Source of the DNA: QHVT01 sp036389275
GTDB lineage: Bacteria; Acidobacteriota; Thermoanaerobaculia; Gp7-AA8
NCBI GenBank assembly: GCA_036389275.1
Contig: DASVQE010000107.1
Coordinates: 124,001 to 188,000 of the forward strand
Direction of reading: 5' to 3'
DNA: 64,000 nucleotides
The notes below the pieces were generated by a model. The model searched no databases. It was not told where the DNA came from and worked only from the letters and a program-made list of their open reading frames with translations. A program made the translations under genes and the position numbers. Every line of letters begins with the position of its first letter. Position 1 is the stretch's first letter. Shown here one piece after another: positions 43,082 through 51,977 of the stretch.

Positions 43082-44254
43082 ATGCCTTCCACCGATGGCG
43101 CACGGCCGCGGCGGCGGTTACGATGCGCGCCACCACGCGTGCTGAAGATTCTGCACATCATCAACGGCTCGGACATCGGCGGCGCGGAACGGCTGCTGCT
43201 CGCGCTGCTGGCGCGGCACGACCGCACCGCCGTCGACATCACGGTCTGCAACACCTTCTTCTCCGGAGGCGCCTTCGTGGAGGAGGCACGCGCCGCCGGG
43301 CATCGGGTTCTCGAGCTGCCCGCCTCCGGCGCGACGCTGGCGACGCTGCCGTTCCGGCTGGTCGGCGCTCTACGCCGCGGAGAGTACGACGTGGTGCACG
43401 GGCACCTGGTGCACTCGAGCATCCTCAGCCAGTTCGCGGCGCGGCTGGCCGGCCACCCGCGGGCCATCCTCACCCGTCACTACACGGAGGAAGGCTACGC
43501 CGGCAAAGGGCCGCTGATGCGCGCGCTCGACGTGCGCGCGGCGCGCTCGGCCGCGCATTTGATCGCCGTGTCGGACGCGGTGCGCGAGCATCTGATGGCC
43601 GACGGCGTGCCGGAGCACCGCATCACCGTGATCCACAACGGCATCGACCTGCGCGAGCTCGACGCCGGGCTGGCCGCGGCGGAGCGCCCGGCCGCGCAGC
43701 CGCTGCACTTCGGCACGGTCGGCAGCCTCAACGCCCGCAAGGGTCACGCGACGCTGCTGCGCGCCTTCGCCCAACTGCCGCCGCAGCTCGACGCGCGGCT
43801 GACCATCGTCGGTGAAGGTCCGGAGCGGCAGGCGCTGGAGGCGCTGCTGGCCGAGCTCGGCATCGGCGATCGCGCCCGGCTGGCCGGCTATCGCTCCGAT
43901 GTGACGGCCTTCCTCAAGTCCCTCGATGTGTATGTCCAGCCTTCCATCCAGGAGTCGTTCGGGATCTCCGTCCTGGAGGCGATGGCGGCGCGGCTGCCGG
44001 TGGTGGCCTCGCGCACGGGCGGGATTCCGGAGATCGTGGAGGACGAGGTGACGGGTCTGCTGGTCGAGCCGGGAAACGCCGGCGAGCTGGCGGCGGCGCT
44101 CGTGCGGATCGCCGGCGACGCCGCGCTGCGGCAGCGGCTGGTGTCGGCGGCGCGCGCGCGCGTCGAGTCGTCGTTCAGCATCGACGCGGCGGCGCGGCGT
44201 TACGAAGAGCTCTACCGCGCGCTCGTGGCCAGCTCCGAAAAGACGGCCACGTGA
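43082..44254 (+). CDS. GT4-family glycosyltransferase
   Basis: This 390-residue GT-B protein has IINGSDIGGAERLLLALL, HGHLVHSSILSQF, AHLIAVSDAVREHL and the donor-site region SIQESFGISVLEAMAARLPV. It is a cytosolic sugar transferase of the polysaccharide locus. The 193-bp gap before it (42889-43081) holds the beta-helix promoter region and no other gene. The first about 20 residues are Arg-rich and poorly conserved-looking, so a later start (near 43142) is possible. Its last 43 bp overlap the convergent GT4 gene. Confidence 0.9.
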   Translation: MPSTDGARPRRRLRCAPPRVLKILHIINGSDIGGAERLLLALLARHDRTAVDITVCNTFFSGGAFVEEARAAGHRVLELPASGATLATLPFRLVGALRRGEYDVVHGHLVHSSILSQFAARLAGHPRAILTRHYTEEGYAGKGPLMRALDVRAARSAAHLIAVSDAVREHLMADGVPEHRITVIHNGIDLRELDAGLAAAERPAAQPLHFGTVGSLNARKGHATLLRAFAQLPPQLDARLTIVGEGPERQALEALLAELGIGDRARLAGYRSDVTAFLKSLDVYVQPSIQESFGISVLEAMAARLPVVASRTGGIPEIVEDEVTGLLVEPGNAGELAAALVRIAGDAALRQRLVSAARARVESSFSIDAAARRYEELYRALVASSEKTAT

Positions 44255-45393
44255 CGGCGGATCATCTCCGGCAGCGCATGCTCGCGCAGCGCTTTCGCGC
44301 GCGCGGCACGGCCGAGCTGTTCGGCGAATCGCGGCTCGCGGAACAGGCGCAGGATCGCCGCGGCGAGCGCGTCGACATCGCCCGGTGAGACGAGCAGCGC
44401 GTTCTCGCCATCCTCGACCACGCCCTCGTGCGGCGGAATGCGCGTGGTGACCACGGCGATGCCGCTCGCCATCGCCTCGATGAGCGCGTTCGACATCCCT
44501 TCAGTGCGGGTCGGCAGGACGAAGACGTCGCAGGCCAGCAGGTAGTCGCGCACGTTGTCGACGTGGCCGCGCAGCTCGACCGACTGCTCGAGCCGGAGGC
44601 GCGTGCGCTGCGCGCGGATCTCCTCTTCGACGTTGCGATAGGCGCCGCCGGCGCCGAGGATGAGCAGGCGCGCGTCGGGAATCGCGGCAACGACGCGCGA
44701 CCAGGCGTCGAGCAGCGTGTCGAGACCTTTCTCGGCGCTCAGGCGGCTGCTGTAGACGGCGTGCGGCACGTCGCCCAGGCCGAGGATGGCGCGGTGGCGT
44801 GCGCGGACACCGGCATCGAACGCTCCGGCCTCGGGGATCGCGGCGGAGTTCGGCACGAGCACGACCCGCTCCGGCGCGATGCCGAGGGAGAGAATCTCGC
44901 TGCGCATCAGCGGCGTGAGCGCGATCCAGCGGTCGACGCGGCGCAGCAGCGCGGTGCGGAAGCGCGTGCCGCGCATGCGCCGCAGATCGGCCACTTCCCC
45001 TTCGACGCCGGTCGAGGTCACGCGCACGACCACCGGCTTGCGCAGGAGGAACTTCGCCAGGAGACCGGCGGTGGCACTGCCGAACATCTGCTGGCAATGG
45101 ATGACGTCGTACTGCCGCCGCAGCCGCAGCAGCCACCAGAGGCAGCAGAGCAGATACAGCAGCGAGTTCGCCGGCGCGAGCGAGCGGCGGATGACCGGCG
45201 AGCGCAGGATGACGGTGGAGCCGCGCACCTCGCGGCGCGGCGCGCGGGTGTAGTTGCGGGTCAGGATCCAGGTGGCCACGCCGAGCTCGCCTAGGCCGCG
45301 GGCCACGCGCTGCGACTGCACCTGCACGCCGCCGGCGGTGCTGTCGAGATCCGTGACGAGGATGCAGACGCCGCGCAGCGTGCCTGCGCTCAT
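44212..45393 (-). CDS. GT4-family glycosyltransferase
   Basis: From ATG 45393 the product has 393 residues with STAGGVQVQSQRVARGL, HCQQMFGSATAGLLA, a VYSSRLSAEKGLDTLL donor-domain start and RTEGMSNALIEAMASGI. It is a GT-B sugar transferase. The long ORF running upstream in this frame to 47667 is a chance opening through other genes. It overlaps the methyltransferase gene by 4 bp at its start. Its 3' end overlaps the convergent GT4 by 43 bp. Confidence 0.92.
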   Translation of the reverse strand: MSAGTLRGVCILVTDLDSTAGGVQVQSQRVARGLGELGVATWILTRNYTRAPRREVRGSTVILRSPVIRRSLAPANSLLYLLCCLWWLLRLRRQYDVIHCQQMFGSATAGLLAKFLLRKPVVVRVTSTGVEGEVADLRRMRGTRFRTALLRRVDRWIALTPLMRSEILSLGIAPERVVLVPNSAAIPEAGAFDAGVRARHRAILGLGDVPHAVYSSRLSAEKGLDTLLDAWSRVVAAIPDARLLILGAGGAYRNVEEEIRAQRTRLRLEQSVELRGHVDNVRDYLLACDVFVLPTRTEGMSNALIEAMASGIAVVTTRIPPHEGVVEDGENALLVSPGDVDALAAAILRLFREPRFAEQLGRAARAKALREHALPEMIRRHVAVFSELATSAR

Positions 45394-46466
45394 GCGCGCT
45401 GCCGGTCGCGCCCGAGCCACGCTGTCGGCATCGGCACGCGCGTGAGCGAGCGGAAGCCGCCGGCCTCGAGCCATCCGCGCACCTCCTCGTACGGATGGGT
45501 GAAGATGAACGGCGGTCCGTAGTAGTCGAGGATCGTCACCAGCATCACCTGCTCGTTCGGATGGCGCGGCACGGCCAGGAGGAACAGCGGCGCGGCGAGG
45601 AGCTTGGTCCAGCGGCGCTTCGCCAGCGATGCCTGCAGACGTCCGAGCGGCATCAGCAGGCGCCGGGCGATGCGCTCCTTCCGGTCGGGCGCGAGGCGCG
45701 AGAACCAGCGGTGAAAGCGCGTGGCCACCGGCTTGCGCAGCGTGCCGCCCCAGTACTCGGGCGGATAGACCCAGATCGCGAACGCGCCGCCGGGCTTCAC
45801 GAGCTCGGAGAGCGCGAGCGCGCCGCCGCGCGGGTCGGGCGTGTGGTGCAGCACGCCGATGCTGTAGACGACGTCGAAGGTGTCGCGGCGGAACGGCGGC
45901 GCGAGCACGGAGCCCTGCACGAAGTCGACGTTGTCGAAGTCGCGGCAGCGGCGCGCGGCGCGCTCGATGTGATCGCCGAAGTCGAGGCCGACCACGTAGT
46001 CGGCCGCGCGCGCCGGCACCGGCAGCAGCCGTCCCGGTCCGCAGCCGGCGTCGAGCACGACCTTGCCGGCGATCGCGCGCGTGTCGGGCACGTACGTCGT
46101 GCCGGGGTCGATCGAGGTCTTGTACAGATCGTCCGTCCCGAAGACTTCGAAGACGTGCGGATCGAGTCCGGTGCGCGAGTAGAAAAAGTACTCGAGCAGT
46201 TCCGGCGGATCCATGTCCGCATCGCCGTCGGCTTCGGCGGTGAACTCGCTGGTGAAGTGCCGGGCCGAGTCCTGTTCTTTCTGCGACTCGGCCAGCTCGC
46301 GCGGCAGCAGCCGCGGGATGCCGTTGCGGATCGGAAAGTCGCCGCCGCAGCCGTCGCAGCGCAACGTGCCGCCGGTGATGCGCTCGCCCGAGCGCTGCGA
46401 CTCGGAGAGGTGCAGCGTGCCGCGGCAGTCGGGACAGGCGATGAGCTCGAGCAGTCGTGCGTGCAT
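45390..46466 (-). CDS. SAM methyltransferase with N-terminal Trm112-like zinc domain
   Basis: This 358-residue protein begins with a zinc ribbon of Trm112 type (C11, C14, C37, C40) and RNGIPRLLP. A class I methyltransferase domain follows, with SAM loop VLDAGCGPGRLL, VVGLDFGDH and SIGVLHHTPDP. The C-terminal part (from about 250) is hydrophobic-basic and may bind membrane. It probably methylates a sugar or lipid-linked glycan. It resembles 53511-54614 in architecture. It overlaps the GT4 gene by 4 bp. Confidence 0.9.
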   Translation of the reverse strand: MHARLLELIACPDCRGTLHLSESQRSGERITGGTLRCDGCGGDFPIRNGIPRLLPRELAESQKEQDSARHFTSEFTAEADGDADMDPPELLEYFFYSRTGLDPHVFEVFGTDDLYKTSIDPGTTYVPDTRAIAGKVVLDAGCGPGRLLPVPARAADYVVGLDFGDHIERAARRCRDFDNVDFVQGSVLAPPFRRDTFDVVYSIGVLHHTPDPRGGALALSELVKPGGAFAIWVYPPEYWGGTLRKPVATRFHRWFSRLAPDRKERIARRLLMPLGRLQASLAKRRWTKLLAAPLFLLAVPRHPNEQVMLVTILDYYGPPFIFTHPYEEVRGWLEAGGFRSLTRVPMPTAWLGRDRQRA

Positions 46467-46472
46467 TCGTGG

Positions 46473-47354
46473 TTATCTCATCCGCTGCCGGAGCGATCGT
46501 ATCGCGAGCGCGGCCACGCGCGGCACGCTCGACCAGATCGCGAGCGCCGCGCAGCGGAGCGCGGAGCCGAGGCGGCGCTGACGCAGGTAGCCGAGGGCCA
46601 GCGTGTAGTAGACGCTGGCGGCGGCGCGGCGGCGCAGCGCGCGATACGGCGCGGCGGCGGGATCGGCGAAAAACTTCGCGTGGACGAGGGCCATGTCGCG
46701 CTCCATGGCGGCGACGCTCAGGTGCATCTGCGAGCCGTGCTGGCGGTAGAGCGCGAGCGGCTCCGCGACGCGCGCGACGCGGTGGCGCAGCGCGAGGCGG
46801 CAGACGAAGTCGGCATCGGCGCTGGTCGAGAGGCGCGCGTCGAAGCCGCCGAGCTCGTCGAACGCCGCGCGGCGCACCACGCCCGTCATCGTCAGCGGCA
46901 CGTTGACCGGCTCGACGCAGAGCGTGTTGTGGAGGACCGCGTCGGGCGGCGGCGGCTCGACCACGCGCAGCGGCCGGAGGTCGGCGTCGACGACGGTCAT
47001 GCCGGAGTAGACCAGGGCCACGTCGTCCTCGTCGAAGGCGGGCAACTGCCGGGCGAGCTTCTCCGGCAACCAGACGTCGTCGGCATCGAGAAACGCGACG
47101 TACTCGCCGCGCGCCGCACGGACGCCGGCGTTGCGCGCCGCGGCTACGCCGCCGTTCGGCTGGCGATGGACGCGGATGCGCGGGCCGTACCCGGCGAGGA
47201 TCTCGGGAGTGGCGTCGGTGGAGCCGTCGTCGACGACGACGATCTCGAGATCGGGAAGGGTCTGGGCGAGCGCGCTGTCGATGGCGGCGCGGACATAGCG
47301 CGCGCCGTTGTAGACCGGGATGACGGCGCTCACGAGAGGCTGAGGGCTTCGCAA
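46473..47354 (-). CDS. GT2-family glycosyltransferase
   Basis: This 293-residue GT-A protein has AVIPVYNGARYVRAAIDSAL, IVVVDDGSTDATPEIL and the metal-binding FLDADDVWLPEKL (DAD/DDxW). SADADFVCRLALRH gives the acceptor-side motif. There is no membrane helix. It starts 15 bp after the giant repeat membrane protein and ends 6 bp before the methyltransferase gene, so it is part of one minus-strand unit. Confidence 0.93.
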   Translation of the reverse strand: MRSPQPLVSAVIPVYNGARYVRAAIDSALAQTLPDLEIVVVDDGSTDATPEILAGYGPRIRVHRQPNGGVAAARNAGVRAARGEYVAFLDADDVWLPEKLARQLPAFDEDDVALVYSGMTVVDADLRPLRVVEPPPPDAVLHNTLCVEPVNVPLTMTGVVRRAAFDELGGFDARLSTSADADFVCRLALRHRVARVAEPLALYRQHGSQMHLSVAAMERDMALVHAKFFADPAAAPYRALRRRAAASVYYTLALGYLRQRRLGSALRCAALAIWSSVPRVAALAIRSLRQRMR

Positions 47355-47369
47355 GGACGGTGGCGGAGC

Positions 47370-50294
47370 CTACTGGTTCTCGGGGACCTGCGCAACTTCG
47401 GCGGCGGCGTTGGTGCGCGCGCGCTCGGCGGCCACGATCATCGGGATCAGGACCAGGCCGATGAAGACCATTCCGCGGTGGCGGAAGAGCGTGCCGAAGT
47501 TGGTGATGGTGTAGGCCAGCATGGCGGCAATGACGCCGGTGGTGAGCACGGTGAGCAGCAGCGCCGGATTGCGCCAGGCGCCGCCGCGGAGCGCGGTGTA
47601 GAGCGCGAGAAAGGCGAAGAGGAGCACGGCGTCGAAGTAGAGGGTGTCGAGCTCGACGAAGAGCCACATGGCCCGTCCGCCGCCGCCGCCGACGCGGAAG
47701 AAGCCGAGCGCCTCGCCGATGGTGCGCGGCAGGACCATGGCCGACATGCCGACGAAGAGCTGCTTGACGGGCGAGGCTTTGGCCTCGTCGCGGAACGCCG
47801 GCGCGCCGCCGGTCTCGTCCGCGACGACGGCTGGTGCGGGCGCGGGCGCCGGAGCCGGCGTGGCCATGGTGGTGGTGACGGCGGCCGGTGCGGCCGCTTT
47901 CTCCGCTGCGGCGACGCTTGGCACGTGCGGCCTTTTGTGACGCTTCACCATTCGTTGCGCCGGCTGCGCGGCCGGTGCCGCGGTCTGTTCGGCGGCGGCT
48001 CGCTGTTCGGCCGCTGCGACCTGCTGGGCTGACGCGATGTCTGTCTGCGACGGCTGGGCGTCGGCCGGTGGCGCGGCCGCGACTTGCGCCGCTGCCGGTT
48101 CGGCGACGGACGGCTGCGGCGTGGCGAGAGCTTCTTCTGCCGCGGCGTGCAGCGTCGCCGGTGCTTCCGGAGAAATCGGGCCTTGCGTGGCGGTCTGCTG
48201 GGCGGCGGACTGTTGCATAGCGACGGTCGCGGTCGTGGGCTGCGGCGCGGTCGTTTGCGCGGTTGCCTGCTGCGTCGCGGACGGTGCGGTCGTGGTGCGT
48301 TGCGCGGTGGCCTGCTGCGTTGAAGGTTGCGCCGTCGTGGTGCGTTGCGCGGTCGCCTGCTGCGTCGCGGGCTGCGCGGTGGTGGTGCGTTGCGCCGTTG
48401 CCTGCTGCGTTGACGACGGCGCGGTCGTCGTGCGTTGCGCGTTTGCCTGCTGCGTTGACGACTGCGCGGTCGTCGTGCGTTGCGCGGTCGCCTGCTGCGT
48501 TGACGGCTGCGCAGTCGTGGTGCGTTGCGCGGTCGCCTGCTGCGTCGCTGGCTGCGCGGTCGCAGTGCGTTGCGCCGTCGCCGGCGGAGTGGTGGCGGTG
48601 CGTTGCGCCGTAGCCTGCTGCGTTGAAGGCTGCGCCGTCGTGGTGCGTTGCGCCGTCGCCTGCTGCGTTGACGGCTGCGTAGTCGTCGTGCGCTGCGCGG
48701 TCGCCTGCTGCGTCGCCGGCTGCGCGGTCGTCGTGCGTTGCGCGGTCGCCTGCTGCGTCGCGGGCTGCGTGGTCGCGGTGTGTTGCGCCGTCGCCTGCTG
48801 CGTCGCGGGCGGCGTAGTCGTGGTGCGTTGCGCCGTCGCCTGCTGCGTCGCCGGCTGGACGGTCGTGGTGCGCTGCGCGGTCGCCTGCTGCGTCACGGGC
48901 TGCGTGGGCGCGGTGCGTTGCGCCGTCGCCTGCTGCGTCACTTCCGTCGTCGACGGACGCTGCTGCGCGATCGCCGTCGGTTGTTCAGTTGTCGGTGCAG
49001 CCGCGGCGGCCTGTTGCGTCGTTGCGGACGGCTGGGCCGGCGCGCTCGTCGCAGTCTGCGCGGACGCGTGCTCCACTGTCGGGATCGTGTCGGGCTGCGC
49101 CGATGCCTGCAGCGTCGGCGCGGTCGCTGCCGGTTCGCGATCCACCGGCCGCGTCGCGGCCACGCGCTCCGCGGCCTGCGGCGCGCGGCGCTCCGTACGC
49201 GGCGACCGTGCGTGCTCCGCGGCCACCGGCGTCTGCGCGGGCGTCACGGCGGCCGGCGGCGTCATCGCGGCGATGGCGGCCGGCGGCGCGGCGGGCGGCG
49301 GTGTGGTGGCGGCGGCGACCGCCGGCTTGGCCGGTGCGGCGTCGCCGCTGTCGATGTCGGTGTTGGCAGCAGTGCGCTTGAAGCCGCTGCGCGCGTGCGT
49401 GACGGTGAACGTCAGCGCCGCCGGAAGCTCGGCCAGGCTGTGCACCGAGGTGGCGGGCTTCACCACTTCCCACAGGAATGGCGGGATGTAGGCGCCGCCG
49501 CCGGCGTAGAAAGCGAAGATCAGCGCCGGAAAGAGCGCGATCGATGCCGCGGCCATCCGGAATGGCGCGCGCGTCCGCGTCAGCGACAGCAGGAAGAACA
49601 CCGCCGAGCCGACCAGCAGCAGGAAGGCGAAATACCAGCGGATGCCCGACATGCCGTACAGCAGCGCGACCAGCAGAATGGCCGCCACCGCCTTCATCCG
49701 CGCGCGCACGCTGTCCTGCTGCCAGCGGAAGGCGCAGAGGACGAAGAGCGCGACGAGAAACAGGAACAGCACGTCCTTGAGCGGCTGCAGCGTCCAGAGG
49801 ATGAGCGACGGCGAGAGGCTCAGCGCGGCGACCGCCGCGGTGGTGGTGCGCGTCGAGCGCGGGAAGAGCGCCACCAGCACCGCGCAGGTGCCGAGGTAGG
49901 CCAGGAGATTCACCAGCAACCCGACCGGCGCGACCGGTCCGAAGATGGTGATGAAGAGCGCCAGCAGCTTGACGAAGAACGCCGCCGCAGCCTGACTCGG
50001 GTATTCGAGGATCGCCTTCAATCCGAGGTCGGCCAGGCTGGCCGCGCTGCGAAAGTACGTGCGCGCGTCCCACGCGTAGAACCAGAAGCCGTTGTCGTCT
50101 TCCAGTCCCGCGGGAATGCGGAACGGCAGGTACGACAGCCAGAAGAGCAGCAATCCGAATCCCGCGCGCGCCAGAAATCCGATGGCGGTGAAGAGCGCGA
50201 TCCAGGGGCCGGTCCGCGCCGACCGCTGCCAGAGTCGATAGAGGCCGAGGCCGGCGAGAGGCAGCAGTGCTGTCTGAAGGATCGCGATGAGCAT
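47370..50294 (-). CDS. Polytopic membrane protein with a very long low-complexity repeat insert
   Basis: This 974-residue protein has an N-terminal bundle of about eight helices (to about 290) with FWLSYL, FYAWDARTYFRSAASL, LWTLQPLKD and GIRWYF. A low-complexity segment of about 550 residues follows (Ala, Thr, Gln, Pro), including a 15-residue tandem repeat at 453-688. It ends with more helices and TNFGTLFRHRGM. The flanks match the protein at 55472-56812 (same motifs LLFWLSYL, QPLKD, NFGTLFR.RGM) which lacks the insert. It looks like a glycan-polymerase or GT-C-like membrane protein of the locus. Function unproven. Confidence 0.8.
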   Translation of the reverse strand: MLIAILQTALLPLAGLGLYRLWQRSARTGPWIALFTAIGFLARAGFGLLLFWLSYLPFRIPAGLEDDNGFWFYAWDARTYFRSAASLADLGLKAILEYPSQAAAAFFVKLLALFITIFGPVAPVGLLVNLLAYLGTCAVLVALFPRSTRTTTAAVAALSLSPSLILWTLQPLKDVLFLFLVALFVLCAFRWQQDSVRARMKAVAAILLVALLYGMSGIRWYFAFLLLVGSAVFFLLSLTRTRAPFRMAAASIALFPALIFAFYAGGGAYIPPFLWEVVKPATSVHSLAELPAALTFTVTHARSGFKRTAANTDIDSGDAAPAKPAVAAATTPPPAAPPAAIAAMTPPAAVTPAQTPVAAEHARSPRTERRAPQAAERVAATRPVDREPAATAPTLQASAQPDTIPTVEHASAQTATSAPAQPSATTQQAAAAAPTTEQPTAIAQQRPSTTEVTQQATAQRTAPTQPVTQQATAQRTTTVQPATQQATAQRTTTTPPATQQATAQHTATTQPATQQATAQRTTTAQPATQQATAQRTTTTQPSTQQATAQRTTTAQPSTQQATAQRTATTPPATAQRTATAQPATQQATAQRTTTAQPSTQQATAQRTTTAQSSTQQANAQRTTTAPSSTQQATAQRTTTAQPATQQATAQRTTTAQPSTQQATAQRTTTAPSATQQATAQTTAPQPTTATVAMQQSAAQQTATQGPISPEAPATLHAAAEEALATPQPSVAEPAAAQVAAAPPADAQPSQTDIASAQQVAAAEQRAAAEQTAAPAAQPAQRMVKRHKRPHVPSVAAAEKAAAPAAVTTTMATPAPAPAPAPAVVADETGGAPAFRDEAKASPVKQLFVGMSAMVLPRTIGEALGFFRVGGGGGRAMWLFVELDTLYFDAVLLFAFLALYTALRGGAWRNPALLLTVLTTGVIAAMLAYTITNFGTLFRHRGMVFIGLVLIPMIVAAERARTNAAAEVAQVPENQ
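48231..48938 (-). repeat. 45-bp in-frame tandem repeat (15 full units plus one partial)
   Basis: The unit encodes TQQATAQRTTTAQPA with small changes (A/S/V/P at the end, one H for R, one N for T). I count 15 full units and one 11-residue unit after the eighth, so at least one unit has lost 12 bp without breaking the frame. The codons of TQQATAQRT are almost invariant, the rest vary, which points to recent slippage or unequal exchange. Confidence 0.92.
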
Positions 50295-50400
50295 GCGGGT
50301 ATCGGTGTGACGTTACGGGATTGTGTCGAATTCCCGCGGCGAGGCGATTGTCGCTGCTTCTGTCGGTCACGAGCAAGCGCGGCGGCACTGCGCAGCGGAG

Positions 50401-51168
50401 TCAGCCGCGCGTACAGACCGCCACGAGCACATGCGCGTGCTCGATGCCGTCGCGCTCATAGACGAAGTCGCGCTCGCCCGGATGGAACGACACGCCGCGC
50501 CAGGCGCGCCACAACGGCTCGCGCAGCGCACGCGGCAGCCGCGCCGCGACCTTCCAGAGCAGCGCCACCATCTGCTCGCCGCGCGTGCGCGGCGGCGGCT
50601 CCGGACCTTCCCAATACGGACAAGGCCGGAACGCCGGAGCGGGCCGCTGCCCGACGAGGTCGACGGAGTCAAAGTGCGCGCGCAAGGCGTCGCCGAGCTC
50701 GTGCGGCGTGAACTCGCGCACGTGAAACGGATTGCGTGGAACGCCATTGACCGGCTTCGTGTGCAAGGCATTCGGCGTCGACAGCACCAGCGTGCCGCCG
50801 GGCCGCAGGATGCGCCGCAACTCGCCGAGAAATGCGTCGTAGTCGGGGATGTGCTCGACGGTCTCGAACGAGGTGACCACCTCGCACATGCCGTCGCGCA
50901 GCGGCAGCCGCGTGCCGTCGCCCTGGCAGAAGAGCACGCGCTGGCGCGGCTTGCATTGCAGCAGCGCGTCCCACGAGAGGTCGAAGCCGATCACGCCGCG
51001 CGCGCCGGCGTCGCGCAGGATCGAAGCGCCGCTGCCGACGCCGCAGGCGATGTCGACCACCTCTTTACCGGCGACATAGGGCGCCGCATGAAAATAGCGG
51101 CTGCGATGTTCGGCGGCCTGCGGAGAATCGTGCTCCAGTGCGGCTCGCTCGGCGGGACCGGGTGTCAT
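50401..51168 (-). CDS. Class I SAM methyltransferase
   Basis: From ATG 51168 the product has 255 residues. It has SAM loop VVDIACGVGSGASIL, VIGFDLSWDAL, SFETVEHIPDYDAFL and LSTPNALHTKPVNG. It is of the methyltransferase-11 type common in glycan clusters. A start at 51207 would add 13 residues. It is divergent from the methyltransferase at 51270, and a TAGACTA word between them (51197-51203) could serve as -10 on both strands. Confidence 0.88.
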   Translation of the reverse strand: MTPGPAERAALEHDSPQAAEHRSRYFHAAPYVAGKEVVDIACGVGSGASILRDAGARGVIGFDLSWDALLQCKPRQRVLFCQGDGTRLPLRDGMCEVVTSFETVEHIPDYDAFLGELRRILRPGGTLVLSTPNALHTKPVNGVPRNPFHVREFTPHELGDALRAHFDSVDLVGQRPAPAFRPCPYWEGPEPPPRTRGEQMVALLWKVAARLPRALREPLWRAWRGVSFHPGERDFVYERDGIEHAHVLVAVCTRG

Positions 51169-51269
51169 CGTCGAATCCGCAAGGCGCGGCGCGGCGTAGA
51201 CTACCATGCGACGCGCAAATGCTTCCGCAATACCGCCCCAGTGCCAGCCTGCGCGAATCCGATCTCACC

Positions 51270-51977
51270 ATGCCGCGGCGCAAGCCGCGCTCGATCGCGT
51301 CGTCGCTGGTCTTCCGCGGCGTGAATGCATTGCGCGCAATCGGTTTCGAGCCGCTGCTGCTCCGCGTGCTGCTCAAAGGAGCCTGGCTGTTCTGGCGGCT
51401 CGCCTACGAGATCAGTTCCGTGCGTTTCGGCGATGCGTTCGAGACGGCCACGCGCGGCGTCACTGCCGACCTCTTGCGCCGCACGATTCCTCCCGGCGCC
51501 ACCGTCCTCGACCTCGGATGCGGCAACGGCCGGCTCTCGCGGATGGCCGCGCCGCTCAGCGCGCGCGTGATCGGCGTCGACATGTCTCCGTCGAACATCG
51601 CCCGCGCCCACGCACTCGGCGTGCCGGCGAATGTGGAGTACGTCGCCGGCAACGGCTTCGAGCTCGCGGCGCAGCGGCATTACGACGTGGTGCTGCTCGT
51701 CCACGTGCTCGAGCATCTCGACCGTCCCGACGAGGTGCTCTCGCTCCTCCGCGACCACTCCTCGGCATTGGTCGTCGAGGTGCCGAATTTCGAGGCCGAT
51801 CCACTGAACTCCGTGCGCGCGACCGTCGGCTCGCCGTTCTACGCCGACGCCGATCACGTGCGCGAATACACGCCGCGCGTCCTGCGCGAACAGTTGGAGC
51901 GCAATGGATTCCGCGTGGTCGAAGAGGAAATTCGCGGCGCCTCGATCATCGCGGTCGGGAAGACGACGCCGGCCTGA
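51270..51977 (+). CDS. Class I SAM methyltransferase
   Basis: From ATG 51270 the product has 235 residues with VLDLGCGNGRLSRM, VIGVDMSPSNI, LLVHVLEHLDRPDEVL and a C-terminal REYTPRVLREQLERNGF helix. An ATG at 51219 would add 17 residues, but the third-position GC there is lower than in the rest of the gene. A few hydrophobic residues near 20-45 may attach it to the membrane. Its last 32 bp overlap the convergent flippase gene. Confidence 0.85.
   Translation: MPRRKPRSIASSLVFRGVNALRAIGFEPLLLRVLLKGAWLFWRLAYEISSVRFGDAFETATRGVTADLLRRTIPPGATVLDLGCGNGRLSRMAAPLSARVIGVDMSPSNIARAHALGVPANVEYVAGNGFELAAQRHYDVVLLVHVLEHLDRPDEVLSLLRDHSSALVVEVPNFEADPLNSVRATVGSPFYADADHVREYTPRVLREQLERNGFRVVEEEIRGASIIAVGKTTPA

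Noticed and set aside
45393..47667. Upstream extension of the GT4 gene to an apparent 1151-residue protein.
   Set aside because: The extension runs through the GT2 and methyltransferase genes in another frame and has shadow-type composition. Only the part from 45393 is a GT4.
48231..48938. Regular repeats that could look like a CRISPR array.
   Set aside because: The unit is 45 bp, in frame, without unrelated spacers, and codes for a protein repeat. No cas gene is near.
48037..49491. Plus-strand ORF of 484 codons encoding a Cys/Val-rich repeat protein opposite the tandem repeat.
   Set aside because: It is the antisense of the 45-bp repeat in the minus-strand membrane protein, which has no stops in several frames. 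It lacks a family, a ribosome site and sensible composition.
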